A stretch of 64,000 nt of DNA from Sipunculus nudus. Taxonomy: Eukaryota > Annelida > Sipuncula > Golfingiida > Sipunculidae. Positions 44,788 to 53,475 of this stretch are shown piece by piece. The stretch spans positions 86,033,056 to 86,097,055 of the forward strand of contig CM049310.1 of assembly GCA_026874595.1 (NCBI GenBank), read 5' to 3'. Below the pieces are notes generated by a model that worked only from the letters and a program-made list of their open reading frames with translations, did no database searches and was not told the origin of the DNA. Each line of letters begins with the position of its first letter. Position 1 is the first letter of the stretch. The translations under genes and the position numbers were made by a program.

Positions 44788-46285
44788 CACAAGGGCGGTG
44801 GGTCAAAGTTGTCCCCCTCACGCCTTCCTACAAGACCGGTGGGCCCATAGAATTTTTCATCAGCGGAAAATCATCAGAGTACGTGGATTTTGCCAATTCA
44901 ATGCTGGTGGTGAAAATGGGGATATTCAAATCAGATGGGGTCACCCCCTGCCAGAAAATCACGGCGGAATACATTTCTCCCGTCAATAACATTATCCATA
45001 GCATATGGCGTCAAATCAACCTTAAACTGAATGGAACCGAGCTGAACACTCAGGACAATATGTACCCTTACAGAGCTTACTTGGAAAACCTGCTTACTTA
45101 CAACCAGGAATACAAAGAAACCTCCCTGTCAGCTATGACCGGGTGGTTCAAAGACACACCCGGGCATTTCAATGACTTACCTGCTACACTCACTAGTAAC
45201 AGTGATTATTCCGCATCAAATGCTGATAGTAACAGCAAACACGACTGGAGTACTGATGACGGTGGAGGTAAAAGAAGTTACGCGAAAATCACATTTGATA
45301 AAGAATCTGACTTTTACTTTACACACATCATCCCTTCCGGGATGGGTAAAGTAGGGCTAACAGAGAAAGAAACTGAAAAAGTCTATACTGACAGCTTCAC
45401 TAGGTAAAAATTATTGGGCTATGAACCGTTTCTTACAGTTTTTCCCAATGAACAATGCGACCTGCACGAACTCAGAAACGTCTAAAATCATTACTTTCAA
45501 GGCACCTTTGCACACCGATTTCACCAGTCAGCAAAAACTCTTACCAAACGGGATAGATATTAAACTGCAGTTGGATTTTACGGGTTCCAAAGAATTTCCC
45601 ATCATGCAGAAAGGGGGTTGGACAATAATCAGTTGAAGGTCACGGGTATGTACATTGACCTGCGTAAAGTCACCCCGTCTGACATATTCCAACAAGCCGT
45701 GGAAGCCAATTTGGCCCGCAACATACCCATACGTTACCTCTGAAACACGCTTTCTTACGTACGTACGACCTACCGGTAAACGGCACCCAGGCCTCCCTGA
45801 CAAACATGTTACAGGGCCAGATGCCCTGGCGCATGGTGTTCGGGTTCGTGGAAAGTAAGGCTTACGCTGGAGATGAAACGAAAAACCCGTATGAGTTTAA
45901 AAACTTGGGCGTTAACCACGTGCACGTGTACATGAACGGTTACCCTGTCCCGACGTACGCATATGCTCCGAAATGGACACAAGACTGGAAATGCGAATAC
46001 ATCGATACCCTAAACGGGATCGGTGTCGTACGCAGGGGGTTGGGCATTGACATCTCATACAAGGATTACCGCAATGGGTTTACGCTTTTTGCGGTAGATT
46101 TTTCACCCACAGTGGCTAGTGACGAGAAATACACCCAAGACCCTACAGTGGGTGTTTAAAGGATGGAACTGGGATTTAAAGATGAATCAAGACTAAACAA
46201 ACAACACATCGTGGTCGTTTATCATAAAATGGACGGTGAAGTGACCGTTGGGCAAACGCGAGAGGTGCTCAAATCCTACACTTGA
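44715..46285 (+). pseudogene. Major capsid protein, copy 1 (double jelly-roll), broken
   Basis: Builds the icosahedral shell. The N-terminus (VKVVPLTPSYKTGGPIEFFI) followed by YVDFANSMLVVKMGIF, then SPVNNIIHSIWRQINLKLNG and NMYPYRAYLENLLTYN, is the pattern of Polinton double-jelly-roll MCPs (the C. elegans F54H12.2-like family). Later landmarks are NRFLQFFPMNN, LLPNGIDIKLQLDF, RKVTPSDIF and HVHVYMNGYPVP. Breaks: a shift near 45,405 (TAAAAATT), one near 45,615 (G5), one near 45,738 and an in-frame TAA at 46,157-46,159. Total length ~520 codons matches the family. It ends VLKSYT at 46,285, the same ending as copy 2. Confidence 0.9.
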
Positions 46286-46426
46286 AAACAGTTCTACACT
46301 CTAATTGTTTGTTGAGTTAGTATGGGTAACTGAACACATAATTATACATGTATATATGTGTAGCTTGCGCCATAGGCTAACATATATAAATGTATGAAAT
46401 CACAGTTAGAATGATCAGTAGGAAAC

Positions 46427-48077
46427 ATGGTCGACGCAGCGACGGATATCGTACAACAGACGGCCCTCTTTGCGGGGGGGGGGGGGGGGGGGGGCACGAA
46501 GCAAGATTCGGTGACACAAGGACGGTGGGTGAAAGTAGACCCGCCGACGCCTTCGTACAAAACGGGGGGTCCTGTGGAATTTTTTATCAGTGGGAAATCC
46601 ACTGAGTACGTCGATTTGGCCAACACGATGCTGGTGGTGAAATTGGGGATTTTTACAGCAGCAGGTGACCCATGCCAATGATAACTGAGGAATACATTTC
46701 TCCTGTCAACAATATCATCCACAGCATCTGGCGTTAGAAAAACATAGAGCTCAACGGGACGGAAATCAACACCCAGGACAAAATGTATTCATACAGGGCG
46801 TACCTTGAAAACCTTTTGTCTTACAACAAGGAATTTAAAAAAAATCCGGGTTGTCAGGGATGACTGGGTGGTTCAAAGACACCCCTGGCCATTTCAATGA
46901 CATTCCTGCAGAGATGAAGAAAGACACAGCGTACGAAGAAACGATTAAAGGTGTCAAATCAAACGATTCTGGAGCAAACATGCACGCTTGGAGGAGAACA
47001 CCTGAAAAAAAAATACAGATCTATCATCTAACACTGCAAGCGAGGATGTGAAAGCGATGGCTGGGGATTGGCGTACGTACCCAAAAAGGTTTTTCAGCAA
47101 AGATTCTGATTTAAATAGCATACTTCATCCCTAGCGCTTTGGGAAAATTGGGGATAACGGGTGGGAAAACTAAACAATCAATCTTGACGGCTGCGCTGGG
47201 AAAATAACTACGGGGCGCTGAACAGGTTTTTGCATTTTTTTCCCAATAACAATCTTATGTGTGACAACACGGAAACTTCACAGGAGATTACTTTCAAAGC
47301 CCCTCTACACAGCGATATCACGGGACAGAAAAAGTTTTTGATAAACGGGGTAGATATTAAAATACTGATGGATTTTCATAACATGTCTGAATTTGCAATT
47401 ATTCAAAAAAAGGAAGCCCAGAACGTGCTGAAAGTCACGCTGATGTATTTGGATGTACGGAAAGTCACACCTTCCGATGTGTTTCGGCGCTCGGTGGAAG
47501 CCAACCTGGCCCGACACATGCCGATACGTTATCCACTGAAACACGCTTTCTTGCGCACTTACGACCTGCCAGTCAGTGGTACCCAGGCCTCATTGACCAA
47601 CATGTTGCAAGGGCAGATGCCCAGGCGTATGGTGTTCGGGTTCGTGGAAAGTAAAGCCTTGAGCGGAGACAAAGAAAAAAAAACACGTACGAGTTCAAAC
47701 ACCTGGGCGTCAATTATGTACAGGTGTATATGAACGGGTATCCGGTGCCGGCTTTCCCTTACGGAATGAAATGGGACAGGGATTGGAAACGGGAATACAT
47801 TGACGGGCTGAACGGGATGGGTACAGTGCGAGGTGCCACCGAGGTGAATTTGTCTTACCAAGATTACAGGAGAGGATACTCTTTTTTCCCTGTTGATTTC
47901 TCACCCACCCTGGCCAGTGACGAAAAGTATATCCATGACCCTACCGTGGGAGTTTTAAGGTTGGAACTTGCGTTCGACAATGAAATTACCGAACAACACA
48001 CCATTGTCGTGTATCACGAAATGGACGGGGAAATTACTATAGGCCAATCACGCCAAGTTCTGAAATCATACACATAA
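46427..48077 (+). pseudogene. Major capsid protein, copy 2, broken, with G21 run
   Basis: A diverged tandem paralogue of copy 1 starting 141 bp after it. Identical landmarks are visible: VDAATDIVQQ, GGPVEFFISGKSTEYVDLAN, NGVDIKILMDF, RKVTPSDVF, VYMNGYPVPA and final VLKSYT. A run of 21 G (46,474-46,494) replaces a G5 in copy 1 and encodes seven extra Gly in frame. Breaks: shift near 46,678, TAG at 46,735-46,737 where copy 1 has a Gln codon, shift near 46,840 (A8), degradation at 46,990-47,225, and a shift near 47,680 (A8). No clear TATA box was seen in the 140-bp gap, only 'acatatataaatg' at 46,380. Confidence 0.88.
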
Positions 48078-48109
48078 AATAACAACACACCATATACAAA
48101 AGACACACT

Positions 48110-48310
48110 TTAATAATTACAAACAGTATCAAAAATACATTGGGGGATCCTGTCATAGATGTTTCCACCCTCCTCTTCCATAACAATGGCGTAGTCGGAC
48201 TCGGGTATCTCGAGCCAGTCCCTTTTGTACCTGCTTAAAATCACTTCGTCCGCGTCATAGCGTCTCAGCGACTTGTGTACAGGCACGGTTTCACCGCACC
48301 CTGTTTTCAT
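48110..48310 (-). CDS. Small acidic protein (66 codons), last of minus cluster
   Basis: ATG at 48,310 (MKTGCGETVPVHKSLRRYD); middle EVILSRYKRDWLEIPESDYAIV, acidic C-terminal half. Stops 33 bases from the convergent capsid gene end. A second ATG eight bases upstream in another frame reads only eight codons. No homologue recognised. Confidence 0.5.
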   Translation of the reverse strand: MKTGCGETVPVHKSLRRYDADEVILSRYKRDWLEIPESDYAIVMEEEGGNIYDRIPQCIFDTVCNY

Positions 48311-48336
48311 TTTCCATGTGATGGCCCCGCAAGCGC

Positions 48337-48663
48337 TTATGACGTCGTTTTTGCTGTTGTTGTGTTTTCAAACACGTCCAAAAGCGGCAAAGTGTTGTTA
48401 TATTCACACTGCCTATCTTCTTTTTCCAAAAGGCTTCCCCTCACCAGAGGGTACACAACCGACATTGGAAAGTTACCCACATAACAAAACACTTCAATTT
48501 GACCCCACACCAAACTGAGCTCTCTTTGCAGTTGCATCTGTGCCATGAGCGGGAACGGCGCAGCAGAAAAATAACGTTGAAACGCATATTGCATTTGATT
48601 GAAATCCGGTAGAAAGCAGTCAGCTGCCAACTGTTGCAAACAAGGCACCTCACCCTTACTCAT
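48337..48663 (-). CDS. Unrecognised protein of minus cluster (108 codons)
   Basis: ATG at 48,663 shares its A with the upstream gene's TGA (TGATG). Hydrophobic/aromatic N-terminal half (FNQMQYAFQRYFSAAPFPL) and a Thr-rich C-terminus. The overlap suggests termination-reinitiation or a frameshift joining it to the 125-codon frame. Confidence 0.55.
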   Translation of the reverse strand: MSKGEVPCLQQLAADCFLPDFNQMQYAFQRYFSAAPFPLMAQMQLQRELSLVWGQIEVFCYVGNFPMSVVYPLVRGSLLEKEDRQCEYNNTLPLLDVFENTTTAKTTS

Positions 48664-49040
48664 CAGCGGGTGGACAAACGAAGGTCTTTATCGACGTTCC
48701 TCAGTAGCAGTTGGTGGAACGCGACGGTGTGTAGTTTTTGGGTTTTATCGTAATGCTCATAAAGCAATTTCCACAGCTGGTACGTAGGGATATCCAGCGG
48801 TCTGACGGGTTCAGCGATACCAGTCACTTTGACTTTCTTGTGCAGATGTTTCACCGATAACCATCCGTAGGTGCACGGGGCGTACTTGCTTTCAGCTGGC
48901 ATCAGTCTCAGTGCTTCAGTGATGCTGTCGTTCAAGTGACCAACTCTACTGTCCCAGTTGGCGAGACAGTATGTGGCCGTGGGTAAATCTGCAGGAGGGT
49001 TGGGGAAAACACCGGTAGTAGGGAAATCTGCAGCTTCCAT
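48663..49040 (-). CDS. Unrecognised protein of minus cluster (125 codons)
   Basis: ATG at 49,040 (MEAADFPTTGVFPNPPADLP); globular composition with YGWLSVKHLHKKVKV and LDIPTYQLWKLLYEHYD. Its first 95 bases overlap the end of the upstream frame in another register. Stop TGA overlaps the next ATG. Confidence 0.6.
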   Translation of the reverse strand: MEAADFPTTGVFPNPPADLPTATYCLANWDSRVGHLNDSITEALRLMPAESKYAPCTYGWLSVKHLHKKVKVTGIAEPVRPLDIPTYQLWKLLYEHYDKTQKLHTVAFHQLLLRNVDKDLRLSTR

Positions 49041-49362
49041 TCTGTAAAAGACTCATTTGCTCTGCCCCATCACTGGGTAAACGGGTCCTGTTCGCCCAGA
49101 TGTACCAGGTGAAAGGCAGCGGGTTGCTTTGGTGCAAATAGGCTATGAAGTAAGGCCCTTCGAAATACTTTTGGATTTTGTAAGGCAAACTGTGGAAGGG
49201 TACGAATGGAGTGTTATTCTCCTCAATCTCAGGGACCTTCTTGGTCTTGTCTGAAAGGTTCATTTTTAAACACTGCGTGGCTTCACATAAACTGAAAGGG
49301 GTAGCACGCATCATTGTTTGAAACTGCAACTGGGTCACTTGGCGGCTATGGGCCAACAGCAT
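48946..49362 (-). CDS. Unrecognised protein of minus cluster (138 codons)
   Basis: ATG at 49,362 follows the Cys-rich gene's stop by a few bases. MLLAHSRQVTQLQFQTMMRA, then FHSLPYKIQKYFEGPYFIAY and LPFTWYIWANRTRLPS, an ordered-looking aromatic-rich domain. The last ~30 codons overlap the next gene and look like out-of-frame sequence, so the functional C-terminus may lie in that next frame. Confidence 0.55.
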   Translation of the reverse strand: MLLAHSRQVTQLQFQTMMRATPFSLCEATQCLKMNLSDKTKKVPEIEENNTPFVPFHSLPYKIQKYFEGPYFIAYLHQSNPLPFTWYIWANRTRLPSDGAEQMSLLQNGSCRFPYYRCFPQPSCRFTHGHILSRQLGQ

Positions 49363-49367
49363 CGACA

Positions 49368-49901
49368 CTAGGCAAGACCATGCGTTGTAGCACGAGGTGC
49401 CAATTTCCAGGTCGTAGAACCATCTTTCAATTTTCTGCGTGACTTGTCGGCTGTTTTAAGGGGTACCACGTGACACAACACATCGAAACAGTCCTTGCAG
49501 TACTGGTTCCTTTCGGTAAAATACTCCACCCAAGAAGCCGCTGGTGGGAAACCTCGCTTGGAAGAAAATAGGTCATCCTGGTGCGGCGTATCACTGCTCC
49601 TTTTCAAGTCTTCATAAAAACCGTCCACAACCACCTGTCTTTTTTCCAACATCTCTTCTGTCATATCAGCTGGATCCAGCAGCTTGACTACCCAATCTTT
49701 TAATTTAGGTAGATTGCAGGTCCGTCTTAAAACCATCAGCACAGGTAACACACCCAGAATGACCGTGTTTTTTCCACAGTCTGTGCATAACGTGGATAAT
49801 ATCATATCGTTTATCCGGTTGGATCCATCAACTCTGGACAGCTTGTTCATCATGCACTGTTGGCAAAGAGCTGTGTGGCAACTGGTCACAACACAAGCCA
49901 T
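49368..49901 (-). CDS. Cys-rich putative zinc-binding protein (177 codons)
   Basis: ATG at 49,901. The N-terminal Cys/His cluster CVVTSCHTALCQQC is followed ~30 residues later by LCTDCGKN, a spacing compatible with a zinc ribbon or RING-like site. Then LKDWVVKLLDPADM and a basic C-terminal half with Cys in NQYCKDCFDVLCHVVPL. Intact. It leads the downstream genes of the cluster with almost no spacing. A regulatory or ubiquitin-related role is possible; there is no firm family match. Confidence 0.6.
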   Translation of the reverse strand: MACVVTSCHTALCQQCMMNKLSRVDGSNRINDMILSTLCTDCGKNTVILGVLPVLMVLRRTCNLPKLKDWVVKLLDPADMTEEMLEKRQVVVDGFYEDLKRSSDTPHQDDLFSSKRGFPPAASWVEYFTERNQYCKDCFDVLCHVVPLKTADKSRRKLKDGSTTWKLAPRATTHGLA

Positions 49902-49916
49902 ATTCTTACGGAAAAC

Positions 49917-50171
49917 CTAACACTTGTTCTGGTCGGTCAAATATCCTTCCACCACGTTTTCCACCACTTTTTTCCCGAGCTGAGGGAAAATGTATACTGG
50001 CCGCTTCGTTATCTGGGCAGGTGGAATCACTTGCCTCGGGAACATAGTGCCAGAATACTGCTGGCAGTCAGCTTTCAATGAGCCATGACGGGGCGAATGG
50101 TATGGTGTATCTGACCAAACGCTTTTCAGGTAACCGTCCCAAATTTCACATTTGTTCATGTTTCGCCACAT
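49917..50171 (-). CDS. Unrecognised protein heading the minus cluster (84 codons)
   Basis: ATG at 50,171 (MWRNMNKCEIWDGYLKSVWS), stop TAG at 49,917, 13 bases before the Cys-rich gene's ATG. PYHSPRHG and Pro/Val-rich middle. Its upstream region is the shared intergenic gap with the divergent PC4-like gene. Confidence 0.55.
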   Translation of the reverse strand: MWRNMNKCEIWDGYLKSVWSDTPYHSPRHGSLKADCQQYSGTMFPRQVIPPAQITKRPVYIFPQLGKKVVENVVEGYLTDQNKC

Positions 50172-50284
50172 TTTCGGAGATAAAGTTGATTATTCATCAC
50201 TCAAGTTCACCTCTTTAAGACATTGGGCTTATCTCATTTGCAGGTCGGGTCCATTGTATCACCACTACACATTTTTTCCGTATC

Positions 50285-50324
50285 ACTTCCGGTTAGAGTT
50301 TCTATTTTTCCGCGCAACTTCCGG
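50285..50324. promoter_or_regulatory. Two ETS-type sites in divergent promoter
   Basis: ACTTCCGG at 50,285-50,292 and 50,317-50,324, 32 bp apart, between the minus cluster (start 50,171) and the PC4-like gene (start 50,444). CCGGAAGT is the canonical ETS/GABP core. No TATA box is seen for either direction, so these may mark TATA-less promoters. Confidence 0.5.
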
Positions 50325-50443
50325 TTTGACAAGTACAAATAAGAAGGGTCCTATGAGGCTCATTCACACTTCAAGCCAGTCCCAGCTAGTCATTAGTTTC
50401 CACTTTCGCCATTCACACCGCTAGCAGAAAACAAATTGCCACT

Positions 50444-51127
50444 ATGTTTAATAGCAACAGAAAAAGTGAGAACAGACAACATGTTCCTTGGGCCGCTGCC
50501 GCTGCTGCTGCTGCTGTTCCTCCTGCTTCTGTACCTGAGATCAAGAAGAGAAAACTAGAACATGTTCCAAATGCAGAAGGCCCACCAAACGAATGTGTGG
50601 CTGCAAGCAAAGTATTCCTTGGTGGGGGTGAAGGTTCACATTGGTATGCAACACCTTACGGCCTGGACACTAAAATCGCAGTGTGGGTTGACGGTCAACC
50701 TTCTGAAGAGAAATGTATCGTGCTGACGCTTGAAGAAATCGCCAAACTGTCTAACCACATCACGGCCATAAACAGCTCGTTAAATGAATTGTTTCACGAC
50801 CGCAACAAAGAATACCGCCTCACTCTCTCACCCGGTGATCCGTCAGATCCCAAGGAAAGAATCGTCTGTGTATCAGCCAGCAGTAACTGGAGAAACATTG
50901 TGAATATACGTGAATGGTACTACACCAAGCAAGGCCAAAGGAGACCTTGCAAGAAAGGAGCTGCCTTGTATTTCGACGTATGGAAAAACTTGCTCTGCAA
51001 AATAGAAGATATCATGGCAATGTCCTGCGCATTCTTGTGTGATGAAGATCATCAAAACTACCAAGCCTTCGAGGAGTGCCCGAAGTGCAACAACGATCCA
51101 GTCGGCTTCGATGAATCCCCTTACTGA
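50444..51127 (+). CDS. PC4/Sub1-like ssDNA-binding protein (227 codons)
   Basis: Probable single-stranded DNA-binding or transcription coactivator-like protein. After an N-terminal tail with eight consecutive Ala and a basic patch (KKRKLEHV), residues ~150-200 read NIVNIREWYYTKQGQRRPCK followed by KGAALYFDVWKNLLCKIEDI, the '..VDIREYY...G...PGKKGI.L....W..L...I..I' pattern of the PC4 domain. An earlier segment (VLTLEEIAKLSNHITAINSSLN) may be part of a second, diverged copy. The C-terminus has CPKCNNDPVG. Intact, with good start context. In this element it would serve replication intermediates of the protein-primed mode or late transcription. The domain is called from pattern, without a profile search. 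Confidence 0.72.
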   Translation: MFNSNRKSENRQHVPWAAAAAAAAVPPASVPEIKKRKLEHVPNAEGPPNECVAASKVFLGGGEGSHWYATPYGLDTKIAVWVDGQPSEEKCIVLTLEEIAKLSNHITAINSSLNELFHDRNKEYRLTLSPGDPSDPKERIVCVSASSNWRNIVNIREWYYTKQGQRRPCKKGAALYFDVWKNLLCKIEDIMAMSCAFLCDEDHQNYQAFEECPKCNNDPVGFDESPY

Positions 51128-51290
51128 GATCTCTTGTTGGACACTTAATTATGCTAAGATGTACTTTGATTATGCTCTCATGTTGTTTATATTTTTTTTC
51201 AAACAAAATGTATATATGTTATATATTTCGAATCCCCTCAATGTTAGAGGGGAGAACAGTTATTTTTTTCCCATTGTTCTGTATTTCTTG

Positions 51291-51296
51291 AATAAA
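51291..51296 (+). terminator. Polyadenylation signal after PC4-like gene
   Basis: AATAAA 164 bases after the stop codon on the coding strand, before the GT tract of the next promoter. Confidence 0.55.
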
Positions 51297-51345
51297 TCAA
51301 AGTTTGAGTTCGCAAAAAAAAATGACTCACTTTCTCTTTTCAAAA

Positions 51346-51404
51346 ATTGTGTGTGTGTGTGCGTGTGTGCGTGTGTGTGTGAGGGTGACGATTGTATATA
51401 AAAA
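51346..51404 (+). promoter_or_regulatory. GT tract and TATA box of minor capsid gene
   Basis: A 37-bp GT-rich run (51,346-51,382) followed 13 bases on by TATATAAAAA (51,395-51,404), 46 bases before ATG at 51,450. The same order is seen at 39,385-39,459. Confidence 0.6.
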
Positions 51405-51449
51405 CACCAACAGCTCCCAAAAAATATTTATTTTGAAAAAAAGCACCGT

Positions 51450-52757
51450 ATGGCTGACCCAACGCTTTGCCAAACCCGAGGGTTCTATTTGAACCTTAAA
51501 GGGGACCACACAAAGTATTACCAAAATGTTTTGGAAAACGGAAGCCAGTTGATATTTGATCTAAACCCCAATTTGTATTTAGATCCACGCTCCGGGGAAT
51601 GGGAAGTGGCGCTCACCCGTTTAATGTTTCCCAGTTTCTGATACAATGTCCACGAAAACGAATGTAAGATACGATTCACACACATTGATTCGTCAGGTGA
51701 GGGAGAACCTGAAGAATACACTGTGGAAGCTTCTGTGGCACCGGGGTATTACCCGCGCATCTACAACTTTGGCTCTATTGAGGGTAAATTTTCAGGTAAT
51801 GATACTGCATCTATTAAACCATGCTTGGAATGTGGTTTATGGAAAGCTCTAGCCGATGGTTTTGAAACCATTCAGTCCCAAAAAGATCAACTGAATTTAA
51901 CAAACACAAAATACAGCAAAAATAACAACCTAGTCCGATTTCAAGTGCAAAGTATTAGTGGCGACAAAAAGACAGCATGGAAAAGTAACATCCACGTGGG
52001 TATTGCATTTCCCAAAAATGAAACCAACCACAGCTTCGGGTTACGTTTGTCTAAAAAACTAGCTTACATGATAGGGTTCAAAAGAACCAGTTTTAAACAA
52101 CCGCCGTCACCTTACGACGGAACAGAGTCGAGTGATCAAAACTGCAAACATAACTTTGTCTTGGATTAGATGAAGGGTGGGGGTGGTTTGTTGATCCGCA
52201 ACGAAACCCAGCTACTTATCTGAAAACCTGTCAGATAATCAAACTACAAGTCCAGCTAATATCCCTCACCAAATTCACCATACGTGTATACCACAGCTGC
52301 AACTCAGACCCAACGAAATGGAATGCATTCTGGAAATACATACGGATTTCACGGAACCCGACACGTTTCACGAAAGCCAACCTCAACCCCCACAAGGCCA
52401 ATGCGGTCCCGAACGTGTGTTGGGTACGTTCCACGCTATACCTGAAGCTAATGCCAATCGGAAAGAAGACACAGTCATTGACGCGATGAGCGCAAAGTTC
52501 CCTTCTTACAACTACAATGCAGCCCATAGCACTATCCGTGAAATTCTGTCCTGTACGGTAGAATACCACGTCCCATTTAACCAGTACCACAGGTGCCGTT
52601 CCGGTTGGTACAATAGATTACAATTTGATTTCAAATACCCTAACGGCTACAAAACTCGTTTCATCCCTGGAGGTGAACTTTTCATGAAACTTTATTTTCG
52701 ACCCAAGCGTAGCGCAGGCTATAAAAAGCAAATCACGCATTGCGAATTAAAAAAAAA
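51450..52757 (+). pseudogene. Minor capsid (penton-like) protein, copy 1, broken
   Basis: Opens MADPTLCQTRGFYLNLKGD and continues NLNPNLYLDPRSGEWEVALT -type sequence, the signature opening of Polinton single-jelly-roll minor capsid proteins, which occupy the capsid vertices. TGA at 51,639-51,641 interrupts the frame, which then continues open to TAG at 52,167-52,169. The C-terminal part is in another frame from ~52,216, with NRLQFDFKYPNGYKTRFIPG and LFMKLYFRPK, like the terminal strands of the family. That frame has lost its own stop and runs through an A10 tract into the next gene's ATG. Total ~430 codons. Confidence 0.8.
52720..52728 (+). promoter_or_regulatory. TATA box
   Basis: TATAAAAAG inside the 3' end of minor capsid copy 1 and 34 bases before ATG at 52,762. 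Confidence 0.55.
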
Positions 52758-52761
52758 AGCC

Positions 52762-53001
52762 ATGGCGGACCCGACTGTAAACCGGACAAAAAGGTTTTAC
52801 GTCAGTCTCCAAAGAGATGTCAGGAAAGACATCCCAGAAAATGGTTGTTTCAACTTTAAGCTCACACCAAACTTCTACCTGGAACCGCCTATAATACATC
52901 AAGCTTCACCACACCACTTCATACTCGCTCTCTCGACCCGACATGGCTCAGATGCAACTACAAAGCGCTGCCCTTCACACAGAAACGATTACAGTAGCTG
53001 A
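52762..53001 (+). pseudogene. Minor capsid protein, copy 2, N-terminal remnant
   Basis: MADPTVNRTKRFYVSLQRDV and FKLTPNFYLEPP match the first ~45 residues of copy 1 (MADPT...FYLNL...LNPNLYL). After about 52,893 the similarity ends and the frame contains unrelated residues until TGA at 53,001. So this is a truncated duplicate or recombination scar; the rest of the gene is absent. Confidence 0.65.
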
Positions 53002-53475
53002 CCAACTAGAAGAGTGGATAAAAAACAACTTGATACCCACTGCTGCTGCTTCTGCTGCTATACGACATGAGCTGAAACTGTGGATACCGAACCCACCCCT
53101 GACAAGCGCAGAAAGAAAAACACACCAAAAAAAAAGAAAAAAACTGAACCATCGGCCCAGAAACAAAAAGCTGACGAAAAAAGAAACAAAAATCTGAGGA
53201 AAAGAAAACCATGAAACAAAACAAGAGAAAAAGCAACGACACCAAAGAACCAAAACCAAGCACTTCTCAGGCTAAAACGCCCAGCAGAGGAAAGGCAACC
53301 ACGAAAACGTCAGAAAAAAATCAAAATTTAAGACCTGACAGAATACTACGATAACCTCCTCAACATGGCACACAACATCAAAGACTCCTACCAGGCCTTC
53401 GACAGAGACCTAGAAAAAGTGGAGGACATCGTCATCGCAGTCAAAAATATTGCTGACCTGTACGGAGAAAAATGA
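52943..53475 (+). pseudogene. Lys-rich, C-terminally coiled-coil protein, frameshifted
   Basis: ATG at 52,943 (MAQMQLQSAALHTETITVAD) begins a frame with an acidic helix (QLEEWIKNN), an Ala-rich stretch and a very basic region (KTHQKKRKKLNHRPRNKK), stopping at 53,197. Related Lys/Thr/Ser-rich sequence goes on in a second frame from ~53,211 (MKQNKRKSNDTKEPKPSTSQ), and a third gives a helical end (YYDNLLNMAHNIKDSYQAFD, then RDLEKVEDIVIAVKNIADLY) that stops at 53,475. Two shifts at A-runs would make one ~175-codon protein. Possibly a DNA-binding virion protein; unrecognised. Confidence 0.45.
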
